A stretch of DNA of 64,000 nt from JACVRW01 sp963733885 (GCA_963733885.1 CAVTES010000004.1:248001-312000), one strand, 5' to 3'; positions 1 to 8,552 are shown, counted from the first letter of the stretch. Notes: generated by a model from the letters alone, not told the origin. Made by a program: numbers and translations.

Positions 1-190
1 CGCGGCGGTCCACCACGAGCCCCTCGTCATGGAGCTCGGCCACGATGCTCGACACGGTCGAGCGCGACAGGCCCGTCCAGCGGGCGATGTCGGCCCGGCT
101 CGCGACCCCAAGGGTCTGCAGTGCCTTCACCACCTTCTCCCGGTTCGACTCTCGCAGCGAGCCCAGAGCCCCGGGTTGCTCTCCTCTCAC
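1..190 (-). CDS. ROK-family transcriptional regulator, N-terminal part (runs off window)
   Basis: Partial gene whose 3' part lies beyond base 1. Reading from a GTG at 188-190 gives about 63 residues: a short lead (SLRESNREKVVKALQ), then a helix-turn-helix with SRADIARWTGLSRSTVSSIV and a winged-helix turn ending DEGLVVDRR. This is the standard N-terminal DNA-binding segment of ROK (NagC/XylR) repressors, normally followed by a sugar-kinase-like domain. An AGAGGA ribosome site lies about 8 bases before the GTG, and a perfect TTGACA (complement of 223-228) could be its -35. It is divergent from the hydrolase at 318. The sugar it senses cannot be told from this fragment. Confidence 0.8.
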   Translation of the reverse strand, partial: MRGEQPGALGSLRESNREKVVKALQTLGVASRADIARWTGLSRSTVSSIVAELHDEGLVVDRR

Positions 191-317
191 CGGGAGGGAT
201 CCTCTTTCGCTCTCGGGGGGTTTGTCAAGGCTTCGGCATAAGTTTTCCGTGTTAAGGCATTGTTTTGTTTCGAGTCCGGCGAAAAGGTGATTCGGTTGTC
301 GGGGCCCGTGGTATGTC

Positions 318-1514
318 ATGGGGGTGCCCGTCGATGCCTCTCAAAGCTCGGGCGCCATTCCCGTCGGAATCGAGGCACTCGCCGGGCGCTACGACCCGGA
401 CGTGATCGACGTCCCCGGCGGGCGCGCGCTCGTCCGGCTCCGCGTTCGCGGCGCGGAGGACTGGGACGCCCGCATCACGGGTAGCCGGTTGCGGCTGGGT
501 CCGGCGAGTGACGGCATGGAGCCGGACGCGGCCATCGCCGCAGACCCGGCGACCTGGATGCGCATCGCCGGCGACGTGCGCGCGGGCATGAAGGCGTTCC
601 AGCGCGGCAGCCTGCGAGTACGCGGCTCGCTGCACCTAGGCGTGGGCTTCCTGGCCGCGACGAGCGGCGCGTCGGAGCCCGGGCGGCTCACGTTCGAGCG
701 CCTCCGCACGCGTGGCTGCGAGGTGTCGATCCTGTCCGCGGGCGTGGGCCCCGACGTGCTCCTCTGCCTCCACGGCCTGGGCGGCACGAAGGCGTCCTTT
801 CTCCCCACCGCGGCGGCGCTCGCGGACAAATACCGCGTGGTGGCCATGGACATGCCGGGCTTCGGCGAGTCGGACAAGCCGATCGCCGCCCCCTACGACT
901 CTGAGTGGTTCGCCCGTTCCGCGTTCGACGTGCTCGATGCGCTCGAGGTGGACGCGGCCCACATAGCCGGCAACAGCATGGGGGGGCGCGTCGCGATCGA
1001 GGCCGGCCTGATGGACCGCTCGCGCGTGCGCTCGCTCTCCCTGCTGAGCCCCGCGCTGGCCTGGCTTCGCGACCGCCGCTGGGCGCCCGTCGTGCGGCTG
1101 CTGCGTCCCGAGCTCGGTCTGCTGCAGGTGGCGCCGCGCTCGGTGACCGACCGCCTCGTGCGCATGCTCGTGCCCGGCGGGAACGACGGCTGGGCCGCGG
1201 CCGGCGTGGACGAGTTCCTCCGCGCGTACTTCACCCCGCGCGGGCGCGCCGCCTTCTACGCGGCCGCCCGCAACATCTACCTGGACGAACCCCACGGCGA
1301 CGACGGCTTCTGGCCCCGCCTGGGCGAACTCTCCCCGGATGCCCTGTTCGTCTGGGGCCGCCACGACACACTCGTGCCAATCGCATTCATGAAGCACGTG
1401 GAGCGCGCGCTACCCGGCGCCCGCCACGTGGAGCTCGACTGCGGCCACGTGCCGCAGCTCGAGCGCCCGCGCGAGACGCATGCAGCGATGCTCGACTTCA
1501 TGCGCGGGCGCTAG
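318..1514 (+). CDS. SCP2-like / alpha-beta hydrolase fusion protein
   Basis: 398 aa. Residues about 20-125 resemble a sterol-carrier (SCP2-like) fold; residues about 140-398 are an alpha/beta hydrolase. Visible hydrolase features are the oxyanion loop HGLGG, the nucleophile elbow GNSMGG (catalytic Ser), the acid region WGRHD and the catalytic His in CGHVPQLERP. This is the pattern of lipid- or ester-acting hydrolases of the haloperoxidase/lipase type. Family knowledge suggests an acyl-chain or sterol-like substrate held by the SCP2 part, but the substrate is not identifiable. Start ATG at 318 is chosen because the SCP2-like part begins soon after. The gene stands alone, divergent from the ROK regulator and followed by a strong hairpin terminator. 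Confidence 0.8.
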   Translation: MGVPVDASQSSGAIPVGIEALAGRYDPDVIDVPGGRALVRLRVRGAEDWDARITGSRLRLGPASDGMEPDAAIAADPATWMRIAGDVRAGMKAFQRGSLRVRGSLHLGVGFLAATSGASEPGRLTFERLRTRGCEVSILSAGVGPDVLLCLHGLGGTKASFLPTAAALADKYRVVAMDMPGFGESDKPIAAPYDSEWFARSAFDVLDALEVDAAHIAGNSMGGRVAIEAGLMDRSRVRSLSLLSPALAWLRDRRWAPVVRLLRPELGLLQVAPRSVTDRLVRMLVPGGNDGWAAAGVDEFLRAYFTPRGRAAFYAAARNIYLDEPHGDDGFWPRLGELSPDALFVWGRHDTLVPIAFMKHVERALPGARHVELDCGHVPQLERPRETHAAMLDFMRGR

Positions 1515-1533
1515 CCCCGACGCACGCTGTCCT

Positions 1534-1563
1534 GGCCTGCTGTTCGTACGGAACAGCTAGGCC
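1534..1563. terminator. bidirectional hairpin between convergent genes
   Basis: Arms GGCCT+GCTGTTC and GAACAGC+AGGCC pair across the loop GTACG, with one bulged T. The hairpin sits between the stop of the hydrolase (1514) and the stop of the TPM-like gene (1587), where a shared terminator is expected. No long T run follows on either side, as is common in high-GC actinobacteria. Confidence 0.7.
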
Positions 1564-1586
1564 GGACACTTGCCCCTGGGCGCGGC

Positions 1587-2853
1587 TCAGAAATCGCCGC
1601 CGCCGAAATCGCCGCCGCCGAAGTCCCCGCCCCCGAAGTCGCCGCCACCGAAGTCGCCGAAGTCGCCCATGTTCTCGCCCCCGTAGGCGTCGCCCGGCGC
1701 CCCGAACGCGCCTCCGAGCAGCGAGCCGACGAAGAGGCCCGGCAGGAGCCCGCCGCCGAAGAAGCCGCCGGCCCACGGCGCGAGCGCGGGACCCGCCTGC
1801 CAGTAGGGGACCCGCTCGCCGTGCACTGTTACCTGCCGTGCGTCCGGCTCCTCGCCGTCCTGGATGCGAACGGCGTCCGCGGCGCAGGCCGGCACCGGGC
1901 GAGGCTCCCCGCCCGGGGGCGCCCACTCCACGTCGGTCACGGACGGACCGTGGCGCGGATCGAAGAAGCAGGGCGGGCGCCGCTCAGGGGCCGGCTGCCC
2001 CACCATCTCCGCCTTCGCCGCCTCCATGGCCCAGCGCCCCTCCTCGAGCAGCTCCGTGACCCGCTGCAGGTCCTCGGGCCGCCGCGCCAGGTCGAGCGCC
2101 TCGCTGGCCTGGGTGTAGCGCTCCACGGCCAGGCCGTAGTGCTGCTTGGCCTCGGGATCCACGTCCGCCATCTCCATGTCGATGTCGAGCGCACGGATGT
2201 CGTCGCCGAGCGCGACCACGTCGTCGCGCGCGACCTCGCGCACCTCGGCGAACTCGGCCTCCTCCCGCTGCCTGCGCTGCCGCCGTCGCGACAGGCCGAA
2301 GATGGCGAGCGGCACGGCCAGGATCAGCAGGAACAGGAGCCCCACTGGGAAGCCGCCGCCCTCGCCGCTTCCCGATCCCGATTGCCCATCGGCGCGCGCG
2401 TCGCCGACCCGCCGCACGAAGTCCCCGAGCACGCCGGCTGGTCCGGCGCCGCGCTCGGCCTCGAAGGCCTGCGACGCAAGCTCGCCGGCCTCACCGCTCG
2501 CGGAGCACGCCGTTCGTGGACCCCGCGCGGAACGCGTCGCCGATGACGGCCGCGTACGTGCCCGGCTCGTCCACCGCGCCCGCGACCTCGCGCAGGGCGG
2601 CCTCCGGGTCGCCACCGGCCTCGTCGGCGGCCGCGGCGGGAAGGATGGCGATGTACAGCGGGCCCGCGTCCTCGCGGGCGATCGCCTCGCGGAGGCGGTC
2701 CGCCTGGCGCTCCGAGATCGCCCGCTCGGCGTCGGGGTCCACATAGACCGGGTCCTGCCGAAGGCTCTCCGCCGCGGCGGAGAGCCGGTCCTGGGCGTGG
2801 GCCGTCCCCGCGAGCACCAACAGCGCGGACAGGACAGCGAGCAGGAGGCGCAC
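1587..2853 (-). CDS. TPM-domain-like membrane protein with glycine-rich tail (frameshifted)
   Basis: About 420 aa if one frameshift is repaired. A GTG at 2853 opens a signal peptide (VRLLLAVLSALLVLAGTAHAQ) followed by a TPM/phosphatase-like N-terminal part (DPVYVDPDAERAIS..., GPLYIAILPAAA). Near base 2500 the frame changes; removing one G from the GG in the minus-strand GAGCGGTGAG joins it to SQAFEAERGAG and the rest: a transmembrane helix (GLLFLLILAVPLAIFGL), an Arg-rich stop-transfer stretch, a long helical region, and a Gly-rich C-terminus of repeated GGGDF. The TPM family acts in the cell envelope, but this protein's role is unknown. It is divergent from the P450 by only 39 bases, so they may share control. 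The frameshift is probably a sequence error. Confidence 0.6.
1590..1667 (-). repeat. 15-bp coding tandem repeat (GGGDF units)
   Basis: Four 15-base units beginning GAAATCGCC or GAAGTC(G/C)CC, plus two 9-base units, run in tandem at the 3' end of the TPM-like gene. They encode GDFGDF followed by four GGGDF units immediately before the stop codon. Such units can expand or contract by replication slippage. Confidence 0.8.
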
Positions 2854-2892
2854 GGACTGGCGGTACCCGCCGCCGCGCGATACAACCTCCCC

Positions 2893-4251
2893 ATGACCTT
2901 CCCGCCTGGCCCCAGGCTGCCGCGCCTCCTCCAGGCGGCGCGCGTCACGGCCGGCCCGTACTCGTGGATGGAGAAGCGCCGGCAGCGCTACGGCGACGTC
3001 TTCTCGTCGCACTTCCCGTTCTTCGGGCGCGTCGTGTACGTGGCCGACCCAACCCTCATCAAGGAGGTCTTCGCCGGCGACCCTGCGGTCTTCCACGCCG
3101 GCGCGGCCAACGCCACGGTGCTCGGCGACGCGCTCGGCGAGCACTCGCTCCTGACTCTCGATGACGGCCGGCATATGTCACAGCGTAAGCTGCTGCTGCC
3201 GCCGTTCCACGGACAGTCCGTGCGCCGCTACGCCGAAGTAATGGCCGCGGCCGCCGCGGACGAGGTCGCCCGCTGGCCCGTGGGCCGCACCTTCGCGCTG
3301 CGCCGGCGCATGCAGGCGATCACCCTCGAGGTGATCCTGCGGGCGGTGTTCGGCGTGCGCGACGGCGAGCGCATGGACCTGTTCCGCGCCCGCATCCCGC
3401 GCCTCGGCGAGCTTTCGAGCCCGCTCGACTGGCTGCCGTTCATGCAGCGCGACCTCGGCGGGCTCACGCCGGCGGCGCGCTTCCGCAAGGCGGTGGCCGC
3501 CGTGGACGAGCTGCTCTACGCCGAGATCGCCGAGCGGCGGGCGCTCGATCCGGACGCCTCGGCCGAGCGCGACGACGTGCTGACGGTGCTGCTGGGAGCG
3601 CGCCACGAGGACGGCTCGCCGATGAGCGACGTGGAGCTGCGCGACGAGCTGATGACGCTGCTCACGGCGGGCCACGAGACCACCGCGACCGGGCTGTCAT
3701 GGGCCTTCGAGCGGCTGCTGCGCCACCCGCGCGTGATGGCGCGGCTCGTGGAGTCCCTCGACGACGGGGACGAGTACCTCGACGCGGTGGTGAAGGAGAC
3801 GCTGCGTCTGCGGCCGGTGGTGGTGGACGTTGCGCGCCTGCTCCGGCAGGACATCGAGCTGGGCGGCTGGCGGCTGCCGGCCGGCACGCTCGTCCTCCCG
3901 GCCATCGCGGCCGTGCACGTGCGGCCCGACCTCTACCCGTCGCCGCTGGAGTTCCGCCCCGAGCGGTTCGTCGACGGCGCGGCCGAGTCGTACGCCTGGA
4001 TCCCGTTCGGCGGCGGGGTGCGGCGCTGCATCGGGGCGTCGTTCGCGCAGGTCGAGATGCGGGTGGTGCTGCGCGAGGTGCTGCGCCGGGTTCGCCTGCG
4101 GGCGCCGTCGCAGCGGCCCGAGCGGCCGCAGGTGCGCCACGTGACCGTGGTGCCCGCGCGCGGTTGCCGCGTGGTGGTGGAGGAGCGCCTAGCCCTCCCG
4201 GAGGCCGGCGAGCGCGAGGAGGTCGGCGGCCGGCCGGTCGAGGTCGTCTAG
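2893..4251 (+). CDS. cytochrome P450
   Basis: 452 aa, complete. The heme-binding loop FGGGVRRCIGASFA has the axial Cys; the I-helix AGHETTATGL supplies the oxygen-activating Thr; the K-helix ExxR is in KETLRLRP; the PERF-type motif is FRPERF. It begins MTFPPGPRLPRLLQAARV without a membrane anchor, as in soluble bacterial P450s that take electrons from ferredoxin. The layout resembles the fatty-acid/terpene-type bacterial P450s (CYP102/CYP110-like), though the substrate is unknown. No ferredoxin or reductase gene is adjacent. The last 63 bases overlap the convergent MmgE/PrpD gene. Start ATG at 2893 follows directly from the divergent TPM-like gene. Confidence 0.95.
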   Translation: MTFPPGPRLPRLLQAARVTAGPYSWMEKRRQRYGDVFSSHFPFFGRVVYVADPTLIKEVFAGDPAVFHAGAANATVLGDALGEHSLLTLDDGRHMSQRKLLLPPFHGQSVRRYAEVMAAAAADEVARWPVGRTFALRRRMQAITLEVILRAVFGVRDGERMDLFRARIPRLGELSSPLDWLPFMQRDLGGLTPAARFRKAVAAVDELLYAEIAERRALDPDASAERDDVLTVLLGARHEDGSPMSDVELRDELMTLLTAGHETTATGLSWAFERLLRHPRVMARLVESLDDGDEYLDAVVKETLRLRPVVVDVARLLRQDIELGGWRLPAGTLVLPAIAAVHVRPDLYPSPLEFRPERFVDGAAESYAWIPFGGGVRRCIGASFAQVEMRVVLREVLRRVRLRAPSQRPERPQVRHVTVVPARGCRVVVEERLALPEAGEREEVGGRPVEVV

Positions 4252-5304
4252 CGCGCCGGCCAGCTCGCCCCCGGCGAGGCGCTCGACCTTCGCCCGCAGC
4301 GCCTCCCCGTCCATCGGCTTCGCGGGCGACCCGAGCGCGGCCTTTACGCGGGCGATCTCATCGCCGTCGTCGCTCAGGACGAACTCGGATTCGAGCAGCG
4401 TGCGGTCCGGGCGCACCTCGATCTGCTTCGCTCGCTCGACGGCCTCGGGATCGACCTCGTCGAAGCTCTCCACCACCGGCGGCCCGCGGAGCAGCGTGTA
4501 GGCCGTCAGGTATGGGATCGAGAACTTCGCCTGCAGGCCGTCGGCCGGCTCGGGGCCCACCGCCGCGGCCTGGAGTGACACCGGGTGGACCGTCACGGTG
4601 AGCGGCGCCGGCGCGCGGTCGCGCAGCCCGTCCGCCGCCTCGATCGCGCCGTGCGTCTGCAGGCAGCAGGGCCAGGCCTTGATCCAGTTCTCGTCGATCG
4701 CGCGGCGACCCGGCTCGGGCTGCGCGTAGCGGCCGCCGGTGGCCTCCTCCCAGCCGCGCGCCGCGGCGTCGAGCGGCACGCGCGCCCCGCCCCGGGCGAG
4801 GCGGGCCGCCCGCACGCCGGACGCCGCCGCCAGGCCCACTTGGAGCGACTTGCCGTCCGAGCCGAACGCGGCGCGCAGGCCGGTGGCCTGCAGCAGCGCC
4901 AGCGCCACGGCCTGCTCGCGCGGCGCGCCCAGCAGGCGCGCGGCCGTCACCGCCGCGCCCACGCCGCCGCACACCGCGGTCGGGTGCCAACCGGCGTCGT
5001 AGTGGGCGGGGTGGCTGGCCCGTGCGAGCGCGCCCATCGCCTCGAAGCCCTCCTCGTAGGCAGCGAGCGCGTGGGCGGCGCTGCGGCCAAGCTCTGCCGC
5101 CAGCACCAGCGCCGTGGGGGCGGTTGGAGCGCTGAGGTGCGAGATGCCGGGCAGGTAGGTGTCGTCGAAGTCGAGCACGTGCCCGGCGGTCCCGGCGAAC
5201 GCGACGGGGTCGCCGAGCTCGCCCGCCGCCCGGGCCGCCGGCTCGCGCGCGCCGCGCGCGGCGCAGGCGAGCCAGTCGAGGAGCGCGACGCGGTAGCCGC
5301 TCAC
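4189..5304 (-). CDS. MmgE/PrpD-family protein
   Basis: 371 aa from the GTG at 5304. The N-terminal part contains HVLDFDDTY and HLSAPTAPTALVLA, and later GWHPTAVCGGVGAAVTAARLLG, typical of the MmgE/PrpD all-helical domain (2-methylcitrate dehydratase, aconitate decarboxylase and relatives); a second domain follows (ENWIKAWPCCLQTHGAIEAA, FSIPYLTAYTLLRG). At 371 residues it is shorter than the usual ~450. The true substrate is unclear: there are no prpB/prpC neighbours. Its GTG overlaps the TGA of the NYN gene (GTGA), so it is translationally coupled as the last gene of a four-gene operon with the 58-aa membrane protein, SDR and NYN genes. Confidence 0.85.
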   Translation of the reverse strand: MSGYRVALLDWLACAARGAREPAARAAGELGDPVAFAGTAGHVLDFDDTYLPGISHLSAPTAPTALVLAAELGRSAAHALAAYEEGFEAMGALARASHPAHYDAGWHPTAVCGGVGAAVTAARLLGAPREQAVALALLQATGLRAAFGSDGKSLQVGLAAASGVRAARLARGGARVPLDAAARGWEEATGGRYAQPEPGRRAIDENWIKAWPCCLQTHGAIEAADGLRDRAPAPLTVTVHPVSLQAAAVGPEPADGLQAKFSIPYLTAYTLLRGPPVVESFDEVDPEAVERAKQIEVRPDRTLLESEFVLSDDGDEIARVKAALGSPAKPMDGEALRAKVERLAGGELAGALDDLDRPAADLLALAGLREG

Positions 5305-5664
5305 GCGAGCTCGTCCAGCCTCGCGCGGAACGTGCCCGCACCGAGCACCTCGGCCCCGCTCCGCCGCACGCGCTCCGCCAGCGCGCCGTCCGAGGTGACC
5401 ACCCGCAGCGGCTCCGCGGAGGCGGCTGCGAGCGCCGCGATGTCGTCGTCCGCCGCGTTCGGCCCGAGCCGCGAGGCGAACCGCACCTCGACCTCGCCGG
5501 TGTCGTCCAGCTCGAAGGGGCGGCCGTCGAACACCACGGTCACGGGCTCGCCGAGCCGGCTCGAGCTCCTCGACCAGCTCGCGCATCGCCCGCGGGCGGT
5601 CCCGCCACCAGCCCGTCGGCCGCGAGCCGATCACGTTCATGCCGTCAACGAGCCAGCGGGTCAT
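5301..5664 (-). CDS. NYN (YacP-like PIN) domain protein, frameshifted
   Basis: About 120 aa after repair. It begins MTRWLVDGMNVIGSRPTGWWRDR, the NYN/YacP signature with the first metal-binding Asp in VDGMN; after a frameshift near 5575 it continues PVTVVFDGRPFELDD, ADDDIAALAA and VVTSDGALAERVRRSGAEVLG, which carry the remaining acidic residues of this RNase-like fold. Removing one C from the CC in the minus-strand GAGCCGGCT restores ELERLGEPVTVV, so a run-length error is likely. Without the repair the frame runs into the MmgE/PrpD gene and makes a false fusion. The start overlaps the SDR stop (ATGA). YacP-type proteins cleave or degrade structured RNA. Confidence 0.8.
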
Positions 5665-6440
5665 TCCGCGCGGGTGAGGCGCTCGCTCTCCTCCCAGAGG
5701 CGGCGGCGGGCGCCGGCGTCGTAGGCCTGCCCGTGCGGGGCCGACTCGCGGGTGCCGTCGAAGAAGCGGCCGGTCACGCCGTCGAGGGCGGGGTCGGCCA
5801 CCAGCCGGACCACAGCCTCCACCCCCTCCTCCACGCTGCTACGCGGGGGGCCGAGATTGTCGAGCACCATCTTGGTGTCCATCAGCGTGGCCGGGTGGAG
5901 CGCGTTCACGGTCACGTCGCGCCCCGCCAGGCGCTCGGCCAGCTCGACGGTGAACAGCACCTGCGCCAGCTTGCTCTTCGTGTACGCCGTGTAAGCGTCG
6001 TAGCCGCGCTCGAACATAAGGTCGCCCCAGTCGAGCGGGGCCTGCCCGAGCGAGGAGACGTTCACGATGCGCGCCGGCTCGCGCATCCGCGGGAGCACCA
6101 GCTCGGTCAGGAGGAAGTGCGCCAGGTGGTTGACCGCGAGGGTGAGCTCGTGCCCGTCGGCGCTCTCCCGCCGCCGGGGCTCGATCACGCCCGCGTTGTT
6201 CACCAGCGTGTCGAGCTCGCCGGCCTCGTCCGCCAGCCGGCGAACCTGGCCGAGGTCGGCCAGGTCGGCCACGAGCCCCGCCTCCGCGCCCACATCGCGC
6301 GCCACGTCCTCGACCTTGCCGGGGTCGCGGCCGTGCACGAGCACATGGGCGCCGCGCGCGGCCAGCTCTGCGGCGACCCCCCGGCCCAGCCCGTCGGTGG
6401 AGCCGGTCACCAGGATGCGCTGCTCCTCGAGCGGCCTCAC
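5661..6440 (-). CDS. short-chain dehydrogenase/reductase
   Basis: 259 aa from the GTG at 6440. Rossmann motif TGSTDGLGRG, NAG-type motif NNAG, catalytic Ser region IVNVSSLG and the active site YTAYTKSKLAQ (Y-x-x-x-K) are all present. Sequence style (TDGLGRGVAAELAARGAHVLVHGRD; HPATLMDTKMV) matches the retinol dehydrogenase/WW-oxidoreductase-like SDR group. Substrate unknown. The GTG start overlaps the TGA of the upstream 58-aa membrane protein, and its own TGA overlaps the ATG of the NYN gene, so it sits in the middle of a tightly coupled operon. Confidence 0.9.
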   Translation of the reverse strand: MRPLEEQRILVTGSTDGLGRGVAAELAARGAHVLVHGRDPGKVEDVARDVGAEAGLVADLADLGQVRRLADEAGELDTLVNNAGVIEPRRRESADGHELTLAVNHLAHFLLTELVLPRMREPARIVNVSSLGQAPLDWGDLMFERGYDAYTAYTKSKLAQVLFTVELAERLAGRDVTVNALHPATLMDTKMVLDNLGPPRSSVEEGVEAVVRLVADPALDGVTGRFFDGTRESAPHGQAYDAGARRRLWEESERLTRAE

Positions 6441-6613
6441 TTCTGCCTCCTCACGATGAGGACGATGAACGCCAGGAGCAGCAGGCCGGCGGCCACCTGG
6501 GCGGCCAGGGAGACGCCGATGCCGTCCTCGTCGGCGGCGTCGCGGATCGTGGAGAACATCAGCGATGCGCCAAAGAAGACGACGATCGCCCAGAGCAGCG
6601 TGTTCCGGTCCAC
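6437..6613 (-). CDS. 58-aa predicted membrane protein
   Basis: A small gene from the GTG at 6613 to a TGA that overlaps the SDR start. The product begins VDRNTLLWAIVVFFGASLMF and ends with VAAGLLLLAFIVLIVRRQK: two hydrophobic helices joined by an acidic linker (STIRDAADEDGIG), with a basic C-terminal tail. No known family is recognised. It is supported by the GTGA overlap with the SDR gene, by the clear two-helix pattern and by the divergent promoter space (27 bases) shared with the EamA exporter. It would be the first gene of the SDR/NYN/MmgE operon. Confidence 0.7.
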   Translation of the reverse strand: MDRNTLLWAIVVFFGASLMFSTIRDAADEDGIGVSLAAQVAAGLLLLAFIVLIVRRQK

Positions 6614-6640
6614 GGCCGGGCACGATAGCCGCGACCTCTA

Positions 6641-7540
6641 GTGTCGGAACGCGTGAACGATCGCCCCGTTCTCGCCGGCGCCCTCGGCGCCCTCGTGATC
6701 GCGTTCTCGGCGATCCTCGTGCGGCTGGCCGAGGTCTCGCCGTCCACGGCGGCGTTCTTCCGCTGCGCGTACGCGGTGCCGGTGCTCGGCCTGCTCGCCT
6801 GGATCGAGCGCCGCCGGTACGGGCCGCGCCCGCCACGCGAGCGCATGATCACCCTCGGAATAGGGGCGCTGTTCGCCGCCGACTTGATCTTCTGGCATTA
6901 CTCGATCCAGGCCGTTGGGGCCGGGCTTGCCACCGTGCTCGGGAACGTCCAGGTGGTGCTGGTGGCGCTGCTCGCCTGGGCGTTCCTCGCCGAGCGGCCA
7001 TCGAACCGCACGCTGGCCGCCATCCCCGTCGTCTTCGTGGGCGTGGTGCTGATCTCGGGCGTGGTGGGCGCGGGCGCCTACGGCGACGACCCGTTCCTGG
7101 GCGTGGTCTACGGCGTGGCCACGGCGATCGCCTACGCGCTGTTCATCCTGGTCCTCCGGCATTCGAACTCCGACCTGCGGCGCCCGGCCGGGCCGCTCTT
7201 CGACGCCACGCTCAGCGCCGCCGTCTTCTGCGCGCTTGCGGGCGTGCTGATCGGCGACATCGACTGGGTCCCGGACCTCGAGGCGCAGGCGTGGCTGGTG
7301 CTGCTCGCGTTGTCCTCCCAGGTGGTCGGCTGGCTCCTGATCTCGGTGTCGCTGCCGCGCCTCCCCGCCGTGCTGACCTCGATCCTGCTGATGCTCCAGC
7401 CCGTGTGCACCGTCGTGCTCGGGGCGCTGCTGCTGTCGGAGGAGCCGTCGGCCGTGCAGCTCTCCGGGGTAGCGATCGTGCTGGCCGGGGTGGCCCTCGC
7501 AACGCTCGGGCCGCGCTCGCGGGAGCTCGAGCCCGCCTGA
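6641..7540 (+). CDS. EamA-family (DMT) transporter
   Basis: 299 aa with about ten hydrophobic helices arranged as two EamA repeats (first MSERV...GVVGAG, second DPFLGVVYGVATAIAY...GPRSRE). Characteristic segments are FFRCAYAVPVLGLLAW, LIFWHYSIQAVGAGLATVLGNVQVVLVALLAW and LLMLQPVCTVVLGALLL. The drug/metabolite transporter superfamily exports small metabolites such as amino acids; the substrate is not predictable. Start is a GTG at 6641. It is divergent from the 58-aa membrane protein. Confidence 0.9.
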   Translation: MSERVNDRPVLAGALGALVIAFSAILVRLAEVSPSTAAFFRCAYAVPVLGLLAWIERRRYGPRPPRERMITLGIGALFAADLIFWHYSIQAVGAGLATVLGNVQVVLVALLAWAFLAERPSNRTLAAIPVVFVGVVLISGVVGAGAYGDDPFLGVVYGVATAIAYALFILVLRHSNSDLRRPAGPLFDATLSAAVFCALAGVLIGDIDWVPDLEAQAWLVLLALSSQVVGWLLISVSLPRLPAVLTSILLMLQPVCTVVLGALLLSEEPSAVQLSGVAIVLAGVALATLGPRSRELEPA

Positions 7541-7553
7541 CAGAATCGCGGAA

Positions 7554-7991
7554 GTGGCGCACTACCAACGACCGGGGCCCTTCACCAAGCACGTGTTCAA
7601 CCGCGTCGTGGCGTGGCTCACGCGCCGGGGCGTGAGCATCGCCGGCTCGCGTGTGCTCGAGGTGTCCGGCCGCAAGTCGGGCGAGCCGCGCCGCACGCCC
7701 GTCAACCTGCTGGAGTTCGAGGGTGCGCGCTACCTGGTGTCGCCCCGCGGGCACTCGCAGTGGGTTCGAAACCTCAGGGCCAGCGGCTCGGGGCGGTTGC
7801 TTGTGGGGAGTCGCGCGGAGGAGTTCAACGCGACCGAGCTCCCCGACGACGAGAAGCCTCCGCTGCTCCGCGCCTACCTGAAGAAGTGGAAGTGGGAGGT
7901 CGGGTACTTCTTCGATGGCATGGGGCCTGACTCGTCCGACGAGGAGCTACTCCGGATCGCGCCCGACCACCCGGTGTTCCGGCTCAGCTGA
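7554..7991 (+). CDS. deazaflavin (F420)-dependent nitroreductase-family (Ddn-like) protein
   Basis: 145 aa, GTG start at 7554. The sequence VLEVSGRKSGEPRRTPVNLLEFEGARYLVSPRGHSQWVRNLRASGSGRL is the Ddn/flavin- or deazaflavin-binding split-barrel pattern found in mycobacterial F420H2-dependent reductases. It suggests that the host makes coenzyme F420, which fits an actinobacterium. It follows the EamA gene by 13 bases on the same strand and may be co-transcribed. Its last 8 bases overlap the convergent carbonic anhydrase. Confidence 0.88.
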   Translation: MAHYQRPGPFTKHVFNRVVAWLTRRGVSIAGSRVLEVSGRKSGEPRRTPVNLLEFEGARYLVSPRGHSQWVRNLRASGSGRLLVGSRAEEFNATELPDDEKPPLLRAYLKKWKWEVGYFFDGMGPDSSDEELLRIAPDHPVFRLS

Positions 7992-8475
7992 CCTCGCGAA
8001 GGCGCCCGGTCTCGACCTCGTAGACGAAGCCGCGCACGTTGTCGGTACGCGGGATGAACGGGCTCTCCCGGATCCGCTCGAGCGTCTTGCGGACGTCCTC
8101 ATCGAGGTCCGTGAACGAGAGCGTGCGCCATTCCGGGCGGGTGCCGGTCTCGGCCTCCATCTTCTGGGCGAAGTCCTCGTCGGTGAAGGTGAGCATGCCG
8201 CAGTCCGTGTGGTGGAGGAGCACGATCTCCTCGGTGCCCAGCAGGTGCTGGGAGATGGCGAGCGAGCGCAGCGCGTCGTCCGAGGCGACGCCGCCGGCGT
8301 TGCGGATCACGTGCGCGTCGCCCTCCTCGAGCCCGAGCACGCGGGCCGGGTCGAGCCGCGCGTCCATGCAGGCGAGCACGGCCACCTTGCGACCGGGCGG
8401 CAGGGGCAGGTCGCCCTTGTCGAATGAGGAGGCGTAGGCCTCGTTGTTCCTGACCAGGTTGTCCGTCTCCGTCAT
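7984..8475 (-). CDS. beta-carbonic anhydrase
   Basis: 163 aa from the ATG at 8475, preceded by a GGGAGG ribosome site. The zinc ligands are visible in VAVLACMDARLDP (Cys, with the Asp-Arg dyad) and VLLHHTDCGMLTF (His and Cys). Length and layout match the short type-beta carbonic anhydrases such as mycobacterial Rv1284. It would interconvert CO2 and bicarbonate in the cytoplasm. It is divergent from the M20 peptidase. Confidence 0.93.
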   Translation of the reverse strand: MTETDNLVRNNEAYASSFDKGDLPLPPGRKVAVLACMDARLDPARVLGLEEGDAHVIRNAGGVASDDALRSLAISQHLLGTEEIVLLHHTDCGMLTFTDEDFAQKMEAETGTRPEWRTLSFTDLDEDVRKTLERIRESPFIPRTDNVRGFVYEVETGRLREVS

Positions 8476-8552
8476 GGCGCCTCCCTTGCGTGTCGTTTCG
8501 ACGCTCATCCGTATTGCACCACTCCGGCCGGTCCGGCCATCATTCGCGGCCG

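Noticed and set aside
2146..2892. Long N-terminal extension of the cytochrome P450
   Set aside because: It is antisense to the TPM-like gene and has no P450 character; the ATG at 2893 begins a normal P450 N-terminus.
4189..5664. A 491-residue fusion of NYN and MmgE/PrpD in one frame
   Set aside because: The frame passes from NYN into MmgE/PrpD only because of a one-base shift near 5575; the correct NYN frame ends with TGA at 5301 and the MmgE gene starts at its own GTG (5304).
7741..7790. A GGTTCGAA string resembling a tRNA T-loop
   Set aside because: It lies inside the Ddn-like coding sequence and has no acceptor or anticodon stems around it.
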